From positions 1 to 64,000 of the forward strand of contig NZ_NPEG01000014.1 in NCBI RefSeq assembly GCF_002812045.1: a stretch of DNA of 64,000 nucleotides. Direction: 5' to 3'. Below the pieces are notes generated by a model that saw nothing but the letters and a program-made list of their open reading frames with translations, was not told the DNA's origin and did no database searches. A program made the translations under genes and the position numbers. Source of the stretch: Leptospira haakeii (GTDB lineage Bacteria; Spirochaetota; Leptospiria; Leptospirales; Leptospiraceae). This document shows, piece by piece, positions 9,439-18,576 of the stretch (position 1 is its first letter; every line of letters starts with the position of its first letter).

Positions 9439-9566
9439 AAAAAAGTCAATAAGGTTTTTTTCCTCATTCTACATTCCATCTCAGGCCACCTCGGGGAATT
9501 TTTATCTAAAATCCCGATTCGCTCCGGTTTATCCAAAGAGAATAATCCTTTTGGATTAAGAGAAAC

Positions 9567-9581
9567 TGAGGCTGACTCTCA
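9567..9581. promoter_or_regulatory. second TGAG-N7-CTCA palindrome
   Basis: TGAGGCTGACTCTCA keeps the TGAG/CTCA ends and the 15-bp length. It lies between the imelysin promoter region and the stop of the gene at 9638, so imelysin is its likely target. Confidence 0.4.
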
Positions 9582-9637
9582 AAATTTTCGAGAAAGGGAA
9601 CCTGGTCAATCCGAAAAAGGTCGGGAGTTTAAGATTC

Positions 9638-10639
9638 TTAAACTTCAGTCAATAAACCGTGAGAAGTATCTTCAGTAAGTATTTCAAATGCTGCATTTCT
9701 GGCAGATCTTAAACGGAGTGGAGAAGTTTCTCCTTTTCTTTGGACCAAAACTTCTGCTCGAGCAATTTTACTGTTCAGACAAAACTTCCAACCGCCTGGA
9801 GGATTCGCATAACGTAGGCAGGCGAAATCTTTTTTATCCGCATGAATCCTTCCTTCTATTTTTATTTCAGGGGAAGAAGCTTGAAACTTCCAATCGAAAT
9901 ACCGATAGCTCGCTCTTCCGAATGAGGAGAATAAACTGTTTAGCGCGTATTCTTCCCCATGTAAACGTAAAACAATTGGAGTAATTGCAGGAGTCCAGAG
10001 TGGACCTATTTTGATCTTTGCGGTTGCCAATTCCAGAAAGGAACCTTGTTCCCCGTCGAAACCCGCTACTTGTCCCCATGCGTATTGATCGGTGTGTTTT
10101 GGACCCCAATTATGATTTTGGCTTCCTTTCCAATTTTCTATTTCTATTTTATTATTTTCTAATTTTATAAATCCATTAAGTAGTAAAGAAGGTTTCCCGA
10201 CCAAAACTTTTGCCTTTGGAAAACCCCCTGAATATAGATCTTTTGGGAAAAGAAAAAGAGGTTTATCTCCTCCGGAGAAACCGAGGTCCCATTCTATATT
10301 TGTGGAACCTTGTTTATTCCCTGACTTACCTTTTAACCCTTTATGATCTTGGACAGAGGAGCCGATCCGGACTTTGAATGGATCTCCGGAAAATTCACAT
10401 TCTCCGATAGGGTATTCAGATTTGGAAACATAATGTTTTCCGTTCTCGCCGTCGAAATAGATCGCCCATAATTCTCCTATCGAATCATGGGTAGAATGTT
10501 TCGGAGAAAAAATAGTATAACGGATCCAAATTGCTAATGGACGAGTCGGATGATTTCCTCTTACGAACCAACTTTCATAATGACCTGCATTCGAATCGGA
10601 ACGAAATCTGGGGAAATCATAATCTTCGTCAATACTCAT
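9638..10639 (-). CDS. putative lipocalin-like (AttH/CrtC-fold) protein
   Basis: A 333-residue protein without signal peptide, rich in beta strands. Its centre contains GSQNHNWGPKHTDQYAWG, like the NHxWG...W core of AttH/hydroxyneurosporene dehydrogenase/tocopherol-cyclase-like lipocalin folds. The start NAGHYESWFVRGN also resembles the first repeat of that group (YESWYF). Such proteins act on or bind hydrophobic ligands. Function is not known here. It lies 337 bases upstream of the imelysin operon on the same strand and is divergent from the acidic protein at 10734. Confidence 0.5.
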   Translation of the reverse strand: MSIDEDYDFPRFRSDSNAGHYESWFVRGNHPTRPLAIWIRYTIFSPKHSTHDSIGELWAIYFDGENGKHYVSKSEYPIGECEFSGDPFKVRIGSSVQDHKGLKGKSGNKQGSTNIEWDLGFSGGDKPLFLFPKDLYSGGFPKAKVLVGKPSLLLNGFIKLENNKIEIENWKGSQNHNWGPKHTDQYAWGQVAGFDGEQGSFLELATAKIKIGPLWTPAITPIVLRLHGEEYALNSLFSSFGRASYRYFDWKFQASSPEIKIEGRIHADKKDFACLRYANPPGGWKFCLNSKIARAEVLVQRKGETSPLRLRSARNAAFEILTEDTSHGLLTEV

Positions 10640-10733
10640 GCGGAAAATATTCGATCCTTCTCAGTTCGGAGCAACTATAATCCGCAAGTCACCTAAAGAT
10701 CCCGCTTAAATTCTTCTTAAAAAATAATGTGAA

Positions 10734-11429
10734 ATGATTTATAGTGTCGACGAGTTTGGCGAGAGTGAAGAATATTTGAATATGGAGATTCCTTCCTATT
10801 CCCCTTCTACTTGGAGAGCCACAGTTGCCAAATATGCTGAGGAAATTCTTCGTATTGGCCACGAAAAATCCCCATTTTGGATCACTGTTCGTACATTTGT
10901 TTCTGCGGCATGCGAGACTGACGATCCGGAACCTTTTTATGATGATCTTGACTCGGGTTTCAAAAGGGAATTAACTGAAGAAGATGAGGCTCGTTTAGAC
11001 GAGGCATTATCTTCCTTCTGGGACCAAGCCACTGCAGTTCTCATTGCAATTTCAGAAGCATACAGTGACGAAGATGAGGATAGAAGTGAGGAGATCACTG
11101 ACGAAGCTATTTCAGGTTTACTTTCCGGATTAAACGACGCGGGTGTAAAAACCATGTCGGATGCGGAACTTCTGGAAATAGCAGTTCTGGTGTTGAATAG
11201 CAGATTAAATTTTCATAATGTTCCTGTCGAAGCTAACTTTTCTATCAAAAGTCTGAGTTCTATCTCGGATCTGGAAGAAAGAAGGATCTTAGAACCTTTC
11301 GTTACCTTCTTGATCGATGATTTCAAAACGGTAGAAGATAGAGAAGAAAGGTTCGCACTTTTAATGCAGATCTTATTCGATACTTTATGGGCTCTGTTTT
11401 ATCTGGGACTGGAAGAAGACGAAGAATAG
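10734..11429 (+). CDS. acidic hypothetical protein
   Basis: I do not recognise this 231-residue protein. It is strongly acidic, predicted helical and cytoplasmic, with no signal peptide. An ATG 16 codons further on (MEIPSYSP) is an alternative start; neither has a strong ribosome site. It meets the MFS gene tail to tail with one base between. The pattern of an acidic helical core and a hydrophobic end resembles, at low level, the protein at 31371. Confidence 0.6.
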   Translation: MIYSVDEFGESEEYLNMEIPSYSPSTWRATVAKYAEEILRIGHEKSPFWITVRTFVSAACETDDPEPFYDDLDSGFKRELTEEDEARLDEALSSFWDQATAVLIAISEAYSDEDEDRSEEITDEAISGLLSGLNDAGVKTMSDAELLEIAVLVLNSRLNFHNVPVEANFSIKSLSSISDLEERRILEPFVTFLIDDFKTVEDREERFALLMQILFDTLWALFYLGLEEDEE

Positions 11430-11430
11430 A

Positions 11431-12672
11431 TCATTCACCTGACTTTTCGCCCACTCTCGACTTTTCCTTTCTAAAAGAAATGATCGCGATCACTAAACTC
11501 AGGATCGCAAGTAAAGAGCTTACTATAAACGGTGCACCCGGGAAATAAGGCTGCATACCTTCTCTCGTAAAATAAGAAAAAACAAAACTCATAAGTAATG
11601 GGCCTAAAATAGAACTTAGGCTCATCATACTTCCCATAATTCCTTGGAACTCTCCTTGTTGTGTAGGAGAGACGTGATTGGAAATGTAACCTTGGATCGC
11701 AGGAGTTGCGATAAAACAAAAGGCGAAGGGCACAAGTAGTACATAAAGCATCCATTCTTCCCAAGCGAATGCAAACAACGCACTCATGATAACCCTTGCT
11801 AAAATTCCTATATAAGCAGAATTTTTTTGTCCCAGCTTAGGGATGATGAGCCTAAGTAATCCACCTTGTACTACCGCAAGAGAGGCGCCTACCACTGCTA
11901 AAGAGAATCCAATCTTAGTGGCGGTCCACTGGAATTTGTTCATTGTAAAATAGGACCAACTGGTTTCCATACAATGGTTCGCTACGAATATTAGAAATAA
12001 AGAAAATACTAAACCGCTTAGAGGCCCAGGATAACGGAAAAATGCAACGACTGAACCGAATGGATTCGCCATTACCCAGTTAAATTTTCTTCTGTTCTCT
12101 TCTACAAGAGTTTCAGGCAAAACAAAGTATCCATATACCCAGTTCAGAAGAGAAAGAGAAGACGCCACCCAGAACGGAGCTCTTGGGCCGAACTCGGAAA
12201 ACAAACCACCGATGATCGGGCCTATAATGAATCCCATCCCGAATGCCATTCCGACTAATCCCAAGTTTTGGGATCTTTTTTCAGGAGGGCTGATGTCTGC
12301 GATGATCGCACCTGCGACTCCATAACTCGCTCCAGTGATCCCAGCTATGATCCTTCCTACGAATAACCAAAATACATTTGGAGCCAATGCTAAGAATGCA
12401 TAGTCGATACCTAATCCAAACAAAGATGCGAGTAAGACAGGTCTTCTTCCGAACCTATCGCTTAAACCTCCGATGATAGGAGCGCAGAAAAATTGAGTGA
12501 TCGCATAAGTAAAGGATAGAAGTCCCCCGTAAACCGCTGCGGTGCTCAAATTCCCTTGTAACATATCTTTTAAAAGATTGGGAACTACGGGAATAATGAT
12601 CCCGAAACCGATAAAATCGATGAGTAATGTAAAAAGTAAAAATTGAAGTGCGGACTTTTTTTGAACTGTCAT
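11431..12672 (-). CDS. MFS transporter, TetA-like drug:proton antiporter family
   Basis: A 413-residue inner-membrane protein with 12 predicted helices. Motif A is GGLSDRFGRRPVLL after helix 2, and the first helix carries the DFIGFGIIIPVVP signature of TetA/TCR-type exporters. Helix 5 has GMAFGMGFIIGPIIGG (motif C-like). These pumps exchange a cationic drug or metabolite for protons. Substrate is unknown and no resistance is implied. It is divergent from the GNAT gene with 35 bases between the starts, so the two could share control. Confidence 0.85.
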   Translation of the reverse strand: MTVQKKSALQFLLFTLLIDFIGFGIIIPVVPNLLKDMLQGNLSTAAVYGGLLSFTYAITQFFCAPIIGGLSDRFGRRPVLLASLFGLGIDYAFLALAPNVFWLFVGRIIAGITGASYGVAGAIIADISPPEKRSQNLGLVGMAFGMGFIIGPIIGGLFSEFGPRAPFWVASSLSLLNWVYGYFVLPETLVEENRRKFNWVMANPFGSVVAFFRYPGPLSGLVFSLFLIFVANHCMETSWSYFTMNKFQWTATKIGFSLAVVGASLAVVQGGLLRLIIPKLGQKNSAYIGILARVIMSALFAFAWEEWMLYVLLVPFAFCFIATPAIQGYISNHVSPTQQGEFQGIMGSMMSLSSILGPLLMSFVFSYFTREGMQPYFPGAPFIVSSLLAILSLVIAIISFRKEKSRVGEKSGE

Positions 12673-12707
12673 ATTTCGTATTTTCAGGTTTTGTATATTT
12701 AAATAAA

Positions 12708-13169
12708 ATGAATCCTAAAATACAAATCAAACTCCAAGACCCTGAAACAAATTCTGCAATCTTGATGATGAATTCTTTGTGGGAAGAAATACAAAACAGA
12801 TACGGTTTTCAGGCTCCTAATCCGATGAAGGGTGAATATTTCAAGGGTCCGAAATATGGATTTTGGATCGCGGAAATTGATAATCGACCTATTGGAAGTA
12901 TCGCGATCACACCTTGGAATGATTCGATTGCAGAGTTGGATGTAATGTATGTAGATCCTGAATTTAGGGGAACCGGACTTGCTTCCGAGCTTATTAACGG
13001 ATTGGAATTATTTGCAAAACAAAACGGATTTACTTCTATTCGATTGAGGGCCGGCGCACCTCAACCAGAAGCATTACGTTTTTATGAAAAACATGGATAT
13101 TCACGTATCGATTCTTTCGGAAAATGGGCTTCGGACGAAACCGCTTGGTGTTACGAAAAACTGATTTAG
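12708..13169 (+). CDS. GNAT family N-acetyltransferase
   Basis: A 153-residue GNAT protein. The start at the ATG 12708 is chosen because the longer frame begins inside the divergent MFS gene with a non-conserved leader. The acetyl-CoA site is DPEFRGTGLASELI (motif A, R-x-x-G-x-G/A) and the C-terminal EALRFYEKHGYSRI is motif B. It transfers an acetyl group from acetyl-CoA to an amine; the acceptor is unknown. Its stop abuts the stop of the convergent PP2C gene. Confidence 0.8.
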   Translation: MNPKIQIKLQDPETNSAILMMNSLWEEIQNRYGFQAPNPMKGEYFKGPKYGFWIAEIDNRPIGSIAITPWNDSIAELDVMYVDPEFRGTGLASELINGLELFAKQNGFTSIRLRAGAPQPEALRFYEKHGYSRIDSFGKWASDETAWCYEKLI

Positions 13170-15209
13170 TTAGACTCTTTCTATAGCGATCAGACTTATA
13201 TCATCTTGTGGTTGGGAATATCCTAGCCAAAGATCCAAATCTTTCATCACAATATCTGGGATATTTTCGATAGGTTCTTCCGAAAGTTCAGAGATCCGAC
13301 TTCTAAGTCTGGATTCTCCCCAGGCTTCCCTTTTAGAATTGAATTGTTCGAATACACCATCGGAAAAGAGGAACATTCTGTCCCCATTTGAAAAATCTAA
13401 TTCTTGGTTCTCATAACTCTTTTTGTTTTTCAAACCGATGATAGCTCCCGTTCTTCTTAAGTTCATAAGATTAGAAGAATGTACCAAAATCTGATCCGGA
13501 TGTCCTGCAGATGCGTAAACCAATCTATTTTCTCTGGCATAAATATCCACGATGATAGAGGAGAATATGGTTCCTAACGAGGAGAATTTTCTTTGGAACT
13601 TATCATCTAAAAGATCCAAACAGAATCCAGGATCTTTCGCTCCGAATTTGATGCCTTCGTATTCCGCTTTGATTGCCATCGTAACTAACGCGGCTTGGAC
13701 TCCATGACCGGTAGCATCTGCAAGAAAGATTCGATAGACCCCCGGAGAAACTTCGAAAATATCGTAAAAATCCCCGCCTACTTCGTCTCTTGGAAGATAT
13801 TTAACCGCGTATTTTAATTCTTTGTACGCTTCTACATTTTCCGGAAAAAGTTTTTTCTGGATCCTTTGAGCAACAAGTAGATCTTTTCTTATCCTTTCCA
13901 AAGAATGATTCAACTCTGAGGTTTTTTCTCGAACTAAAACTTCTAAATTATCTTTTAGAATGTTTAACGCGCTATTCGTAATCCTTAAGTTTTCACTCAG
14001 TATTTCAGATTTTCTGAATGCTCTTGCGATTCTTCTCGAAAGCACTAAAGATTGGGAAAGAGTGAATACTAAAAGACCGTAAGGAGAAAGATTGATCCCT
14101 CTTAGATTTAATTTGTCCCAAAGTAGATCGATTCCTACCGTGATCCCGAATGCAAAAAATCCTGTGAGGAATAGGAGAGAGTCTTCTCTTTTTTTCCAAA
14201 CCCCCAAACATACAGTGAATAGAACATAGAGTAGGCCGATTCCCGTTACTATCTGGAATGGGCCTACTATCTTAGTAAAAAATCCGATTGGGAATAATAG
14301 GGTTATATCGTAAGCGATCGCTAATACCCAAGCGGCGGCAGGCACCCATGAAAATGTATCTTCCGGGAACAAAGAACGATGGAACATTAAAAAGATAGGA
14401 ACCGCAGTATAGAAAGAGAAAAATTCTAATCTAAAAACGGACTCCCAAGGAAAGTCTGGAAAAATTTCCAGAACGAGTCTATTACCGATTAACGCTACTC
14501 TCAAAGTTAATAAAAACGTAAATAATGCAAAATAGAATGCAGACTTTTCCTTTCTTCTAAAAAGAAAAAGTCCCGTGTGGTAAAGACCTATAAGAAGAAG
14601 TCCGCCGAATAAAAAAGATTCTCTGGATTGAGTGATTAACTTTTCTCTATAGATCGCTTCTAAGGTTCCCAGTTTAGGAACCTGCCAGAAACCTCCGAAA
14701 TTATTGATCCAATTAGAGCCTTGTACTAAGATTTCCGTATTTGTTTTTTCCACTCTTAGAGGCAGATAAACGGATTTGATCTTAGGAATTTCAGCAGAGG
14801 GATCTAAACTAGGAGTGCCCGAAGAATATATTAATCTTCCATTATAATATAATTTGTAGGCGGATGCAAAGTCCGGCATCAGCAACCCGATCTCTTTTTT
14901 TAGATCTTCTTCCGGGAAGATGACGGATAAACGAAAACTTGCTGCTCCTTCTCTCGGAAGTACTTGGTCTCCCTTTTTAGTATCCTGCCAAGAATGAGGA
15001 ACAGATAGTTTGTCCCAGTTGGCAGTCTGGCTTTTTTCAGGAGAAACAAATTCTCCATATAAAAATTGCCAGTTCCCATTTAATGGAATAAGTTCGGAGT
15101 GTTCTACAAGGTCCTGAGAGGAAATTTGTAACACTCCGTCTTGGATAGGTGCTGCTTCTAAAGAGAAACAAAACCAAAAACTAGAAAGAAGTAATAGAGA
15201 CCGCTTCAC
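13170..15209 (-). CDS. 7TMR-DISM sensor with PP2C-type (SpoIIE/RsbU) phosphatase output
   Basis: A 679-residue membrane protein. After a signal peptide comes a periplasmic beta-rich domain (about 25-185, LNGNWQFLYGEF, galactose-binding-like), seven helices (about 195-385, 7TMR-DISM), a coiled coil (about 390-440) and a SpoIIE-type PP2C domain (about 460-679). Metal-site motifs are intact: VGGDFYDIF, LADATGHGVQAAL and MFLFSDGVFEQF. Family members dephosphorylate anti-sigma antagonist proteins, linking an outside signal to sigma factor release. It is the last gene in a same-strand run with GDPD, glpF and SDR. Its sensor half closely resembles that of the cyclase at 26240. Confidence 0.85.
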   Translation of the reverse strand: MKRSLLLLSSFWFCFSLEAAPIQDGVLQISSQDLVEHSELIPLNGNWQFLYGEFVSPEKSQTANWDKLSVPHSWQDTKKGDQVLPREGAASFRLSVIFPEEDLKKEIGLLMPDFASAYKLYYNGRLIYSSGTPSLDPSAEIPKIKSVYLPLRVEKTNTEILVQGSNWINNFGGFWQVPKLGTLEAIYREKLITQSRESFLFGGLLLIGLYHTGLFLFRRKEKSAFYFALFTFLLTLRVALIGNRLVLEIFPDFPWESVFRLEFFSFYTAVPIFLMFHRSLFPEDTFSWVPAAAWVLAIAYDITLLFPIGFFTKIVGPFQIVTGIGLLYVLFTVCLGVWKKREDSLLFLTGFFAFGITVGIDLLWDKLNLRGINLSPYGLLVFTLSQSLVLSRRIARAFRKSEILSENLRITNSALNILKDNLEVLVREKTSELNHSLERIRKDLLVAQRIQKKLFPENVEAYKELKYAVKYLPRDEVGGDFYDIFEVSPGVYRIFLADATGHGVQAALVTMAIKAEYEGIKFGAKDPGFCLDLLDDKFQRKFSSLGTIFSSIIVDIYARENRLVYASAGHPDQILVHSSNLMNLRRTGAIIGLKNKKSYENQELDFSNGDRMFLFSDGVFEQFNSKREAWGESRLRSRISELSEEPIENIPDIVMKDLDLWLGYSQPQDDISLIAIERV

Positions 15210-15242
15210 TTCCCGTTAGGATAAGCAGAACCCAAGGCCTGT

Positions 15243-16199
15243 CTAATGTTTTTTGAGAACAGAATTCAGTCGATCCGGATAATCTGTAATAATTCCGTCT
15301 ACACCTACTTCGATCAATCTTTCCATTTCTTTTGTATCGTTTACTGTCCAAGGGATCACTTTAATTCCTAAAGAATGAGCTTTGGAAACGAATTCATCCG
15401 TTACATATAAGAAATAAGGAGAAATAATATCCGCTTTTAATTCTTTAGTTTGATTTAAAACAAGTTCTCTTCTGGAATTACCGAACCCGAATTTCATTGC
15501 GGCTCCCTGGGGATAGGTGAGAGAAAATAACGCAGAAGTTTTGATCTTAGGATTTTTCTTTTTCACCAAGGAAATTGCGGGAAGATAAAAAGATTGGATG
15601 GTTGCGCGGTCTACTACCTTAGCAGTTTCGATCGCTTTGATCAGCAGATTTACATGTCCTTCTAATATTTCATTAGAGACCTGGGATTCCGCATCTTGTG
15701 GGAATTTGGTCTCGATATTAAATTTAGGGATAACTTTTCTTTTTCCTGTTCTTTCCCAGGTCTGAACTTTTTCAAAAAATTCTTGGATAGTTAAAAGTTC
15801 CGTTCCAGGAACGGGGATCTGTTCTGGGAATTTAGGATTTTTCTTCGTTCCACAATCCAGCTCTTTCAATTCTGCAAGAGTTAGCTCATAGATGGATTTA
15901 GAGATAATCTCGGATCCATCTTTTTTAGTACATAATGTTGGATTAGATTCAGAATCATGATGTATTATAATTTTCTGATCTTTGGTGAGAACAGTATCCA
16001 ACTCAATCGTAGTCATTCCTTGGGAAAGTGCTTCTTCGAATGCAGGCCAAGTATTTTCCGGCTTGAGCCCTCTGGCTCCTCTATGACCTTGTAGATCCAA
16101 ATTTCCTTCGATAGGTTTGTTTCTGATCTGCTCTCCGGAGCAAGAGATATGGATCAAAAAGAATATTAAGAATGTTTGTTTGATGTAGAATGATTTCAT
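15243..16199 (-). CDS. glycerophosphodiester phosphodiesterase, lipoprotein
   Basis: A 318-residue GDPD with a signal peptide and lipobox IHISC (Cys20), so probably membrane-anchored in the periplasm or outer surface. The catalytic [20 protein letters not shown] and [17 protein letters not shown] motifs are complete, and a late [10 protein letters not shown] strand fits the TIM barrel. It hydrolyses glycerophosphodiesters to glycerol-3-phosphate and an alcohol. It begins 19 bases after the glycerol facilitator gene, suggesting joint use of lipid-derived glycerol compounds. Confidence 0.9.
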   Translation of the reverse strand: MKSFYIKQTFLIFFLIHISCSGEQIRNKPIEGNLDLQGHRGARGLKPENTWPAFEEALSQGMTTIELDTVLTKDQKIIIHHDSESNPTLCTKKDGSEIISKSIYELTLAELKELDCGTKKNPKFPEQIPVPGTELLTIQEFFEKVQTWERTGKRKVIPKFNIETKFPQDAESQVSNEILEGHVNLLIKAIETAKVVDRATIQSFYLPAISLVKKKNPKIKTSALFSLTYPQGAAMKFGFGNSRRELVLNQTKELKADIISPYFLYVTDEFVSKAHSLGIKVIPWTVNDTKEMERLIEVGVDGIITDYPDRLNSVLKKH

Positions 16200-16218
16200 A
16201 ATGTCACGGATCCGCTGA

Positions 16219-16938
16219 TTATAATATGACCTTCAGGAATATTCCTGCGAATGTTCCGCCTGCTAAAGGTGCAAGAATTGGAAGCCAGGCATATTTCCAT
16301 CCAGAGTTACCTTTGTTTGTGATAGGAAGGATGTAATGTGCTAACCTAGGTCCAAGATCTCTCGCAGGGTTGATCGCATATCCGGTAGTTCCCCCCATAG
16401 AAAGTCCTATCACCCAAACTAAAATACCTACGAAAAAAACTCCCATAGGCGTAGTCACATCTGCGATTTGAGCTGAGAAGATAGAATGTATTCCTAAGAT
16501 CAAAACGAATGTTCCCAAAAACTCACTAAAGAAGTTAGAAGGCGGATTTGAGATGGCCGGGTCCGTAGAGAATACAGATAAAATTTTTCCTGAGTCCTTT
16601 GTTTCTTTCCAATGAGGAAGATAATGAAGATATACTGCAATAGCGCCCAAGAAAGCTCCCAGAAATTGTGCAGGAAGGTATATTGGGATTTTAGAATATT
16701 CTCCAGATTGAACTGCAAATGCCAAAGTGACTGCAGGATTTAAATGGGCGTCTGCACTTCCAAATGCTTTTGCAGTGAAAACTCCTAAAATGACCGCGAA
16801 CGCCCAAGCTGCAGTGATCACTATCCAACCGGAATCTTTTGCTTTAGATTTTTCTAATAAAACTCCGGCTACTACTCCGTCTCCTAAAAGTATGAGCACA
16901 AATGTGCCTAAAAATTCTCCAAAAAAAGGGGACGTCAT
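16219..16938 (-). CDS. glpF: glycerol facilitator (aquaglyceroporin, MIP family)
   Basis: A 239-residue membrane channel with six helices. The two half-helix motifs are [10 protein letters not shown] and [12 protein letters not shown]. The Asp directly after the second NPAR is the mark of glycerol facilitators rather than water-only aquaporins. It would let glycerol and small polyols cross the inner membrane. The gene lies between an SDR gene (7 bases upstream) and the GDPD gene (19 bases downstream), a link to glycerol and glycerophosphodiester use. Leptospira feeds on lipids, so this fits. Confidence 0.9.
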   Translation of the reverse strand: MTSPFFGEFLGTFVLILLGDGVVAGVLLEKSKAKDSGWIVITAAWAFAVILGVFTAKAFGSADAHLNPAVTLAFAVQSGEYSKIPIYLPAQFLGAFLGAIAVYLHYLPHWKETKDSGKILSVFSTDPAISNPPSNFFSEFLGTFVLILGIHSIFSAQIADVTTPMGVFFVGILVWVIGLSMGGTTGYAINPARDLGPRLAHYILPITNKGNSGWKYAWLPILAPLAGGTFAGIFLKVIL

Positions 16939-16945
16939 TTATATA

Positions 16946-17686
16946 TTACCTCATTTTTCCCATCAATTTGACTGTTGCTTTTCTTCCGATCAGCTTAGAA
17001 ACTTTTACTAAAACTTTATTCGGAAGTCCCGAAACCACTGTAGGAGAACTTCTTTTTTTCAAAGCTGTCAAAGCATATTCCACCAGAGTTTCCGCAGATT
17101 GAGCGATTGCTTTTGGAAAATCTTTAGGATCTCCTCCTGCTCTTTCGAAAAAATTAGAAACTGTCACTCCTGGACAAAGTCCCATAACATAAACTCCTCT
17201 TTTTCTTTGCTCATACCATAAGGACTCGCTGAAAGAAGTTACAAAAGCCTTAGTTGCAGAATACACTCCGGAAGAAGGCATTGGAACAAGACCCAAGGTA
17301 GAGGAGATATTCATTAAAGAATCTCCCGATTGGGAATTTTTTAAGAAAGAATAAGACAAAGAAACGAGAGAATCTATATTCAAACGGGTCATTGCCTGTA
17401 ACCTAGAAAGATCTGCTTTATTAAACGGTCCGTATACTCCGAACCCTGCATTATTTATTAATAAATCGTAATGGTTATCTTCTAATTCTTTTTGGATCTT
17501 TGCGGTTGATTTTGGATCTGATAAGTCTGCGATGATGAATGTATGCCCTTTTCCTAATTCATCTATTAGTTGTTTGAGTCTTGCTTCGTTTCGTGCAACT
17601 GCAGTGATCTTGTAACCTTTTGCAGCTAGTTGTTTAGCGAATTCTCTTCCGATCCCTTCGCTTGCTCCTGTGACTAAAGCTTTCAT
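16946..17686 (-). CDS. short-chain dehydrogenase/reductase
   Basis: A 246-residue classical SDR. NAD(P)-binding GASEGIGREFA near the N-terminus, the NNAG strand (LLINNAGFGVYG), Ser in NISSTLGLVP and the YSATK catalytic pair are all present. The Arg in ARNEARLKQL after strand 2 suggests NADP(H). Substrate unknown. It opens the operon SDR-glpF-GDPD-PP2C and lies 155 bases beyond the MarR gene stop on the same strand. Confidence 0.88.
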   Translation of the reverse strand: MKALVTGASEGIGREFAKQLAAKGYKITAVARNEARLKQLIDELGKGHTFIIADLSDPKSTAKIQKELEDNHYDLLINNAGFGVYGPFNKADLSRLQAMTRLNIDSLVSLSYSFLKNSQSGDSLMNISSTLGLVPMPSSGVYSATKAFVTSFSESLWYEQRKRGVYVMGLCPGVTVSNFFERAGGDPKDFPKAIAQSAETLVEYALTALKKRSSPTVVSGLPNKVLVKVSKLIGRKATVKLMGKMR

Positions 17687-17841
17687 TCCTTTCCTCCCCT
17701 AAAAATTCCGGAAAAACCTGGAATTCATTTAGTTCTAAAAGTTTTCGCAGAATTGTTCCGCAAGATCGCCTAGTTGAGCAAGCTTAAAAATACGAACAGA
17801 ATAGTAGAATCTTTCTAAAAGAGTTATGTCCGGCTGCTCCT

Positions 17842-18336
17842 TTATACGTTCGGTCGGTTCTGCAGAAGTTTTTCTCTTTCTTCTTCCATCATCTTGATCG
17901 ATTTACGGGTGAAATCCAAAATGATTTTTAGTTCTTCGGCTGTATAACCGGAGAGTTGTTCCCAAACTGCTTTGGCTAAACTTTCGAATAAGCTTCCTAT
18001 CTTTTGCATAGCGGCCATATCCTGGGTTAGAAAAATTCTCACCTTTCTCCTATCGTTCGGATCATTCTTGCGTTCTACGAGTCCCTTCTTCTCCAAACGA
18101 TCGATGAGAGAAGTTACAGCACCGGTGCTGAGCCCCATACTTTTGGCGATCTCTCCTGCAGTTTGAGGACCTTGGGTAAATAGAAAGTCCACACATTTAT
18201 GATCAGTGATATGAAGCCCAAGCCGATCCGCGATGGTTTGGTGGAACAAAATAGTTAAAGTGCTTAGGTTTTTGGAATCGGTCATAATGGATTCCATCAA
18301 TTCGGGCTTAGTTTTCGGGATTTTTTTGTCTTGCAA
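17842..18336 (-). CDS. MarR family transcriptional regulator
   Basis: A 164-residue winged-helix regulator. The recognition helix region TAGEIAKSMGLSTGAVTSLIDRLEKKG and wing KNDPNDRRKVRIFLT are typical (quoted in parts). The reading frame opens with TTG at 18336; ATG codons at residues 14 and 18 are alternatives, the latter with GGA seven bases before it. It faces the small membrane protein and FAD monooxygenase across 74 bases that hold two inverted repeats, so it probably controls both directions. Ligands of MarR proteins are often phenolic or lipid compounds. Confidence 0.85.
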   Translation of the reverse strand: MQDKKIPKTKPELMESIMTDSKNLSTLTILFHQTIADRLGLHITDHKCVDFLFTQGPQTAGEIAKSMGLSTGAVTSLIDRLEKKGLVERKNDPNDRRKVRIFLTQDMAAMQKIGSLFESLAKAVWEQLSGYTAEELKIILDFTRKSIKMMEEEREKLLQNRPNV

Positions 18337-18353
18337 TTATTTTGACCGTCAAA

Positions 18354-18372
18354 TATCTCGATAATCAAGATA
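18354..18372. promoter_or_regulatory. candidate MarR operator 1
   Basis: TATCTCGATAATCAAGATA is a 19-bp near-perfect palindrome (one mismatch, arms TATCT/AGATA) in the gap between the MarR gene and its divergent neighbour. Confidence 0.55.
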
Positions 18373-18391
18373 ATTAATCATCGAGTTAATT
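18372..18391. promoter_or_regulatory. candidate operator 2 in the MarR divergent gap
   Basis: Arms AATTAA and TTAATT with an 8-base spacer directly follow operator 1. A CATCGAG core echoes the ATCGAGATA half-site on the opposite strand of operator 1. Confidence 0.35.
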
Positions 18392-18410
18392 CGATTTAAG
18401 GGGAACAAAC

Positions 18411-18575
18411 ATGGCAGAAAATAGCAAGAACGAAATTCCGGATTACCCTTGGTATTCTTGGGGCTCTCCAATCGGTCTAGGGGTGGGTATGATCTCTCTT
18501 TCCATTTCTTTTGCAGTGACTTCTTATTCTTTAGCTTCCGCTTTCGTTGCAATCAAAGCTGCCTTCGGAGGATAA
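18411..18575 (+). CDS. small single-helix membrane protein (54 aa)
   Basis: A short gene easily missed by length filters. AAGGGGAACAAAC places a good ribosome site before the ATG. The product begins MAENSKNEIPDYPWYSWGSP and then has one hydrophobic helix (about residues 21-50) ending in AFGG. One base separates its stop from the ATG of the FAD monooxygenase, and its last codons supply GGAGG for that gene, so the two are almost certainly co-translated. I know no family for it. It may anchor or assist the monooxygenase at the membrane. It lies under the MarR-type operators. Confidence 0.75.
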   Translation: MAENSKNEIPDYPWYSWGSPIGLGVGMISLSISFAVTSYSLASAFVAIKAAFGG

Positions 18576-18576
18576 T

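Larger units (their letters stand above)
9301..9637. promoter_or_regulatory. 337-bp upstream region of the imelysin operon
   Basis: No gene is visible here. The region holds two TGAG-N7-CTCA palindromes, a short GC-rich block near 9330-9360 in which CCCCGG and CCGGGG can pair, and the ribosome site AAGGAGATTTCCC just before the imelysin ATG. It also separates the operon from the protein ending at 9638 on the same strand. Confidence 0.6.

Noticed and set aside
11431..12672. Reading the TetA-like MFS gene as a tetracycline resistance gene
   Set aside because: Only family-level similarity is visible; no adjoining tetR gene or mobile element supports resistance.
12648..12707. Longer GNAT protein starting at 12648
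   Set aside because: The extra 20 residues lie inside the divergent MFS gene and look like a random hydrophobic leader; the ATG at 12708 gives a standard GNAT start.
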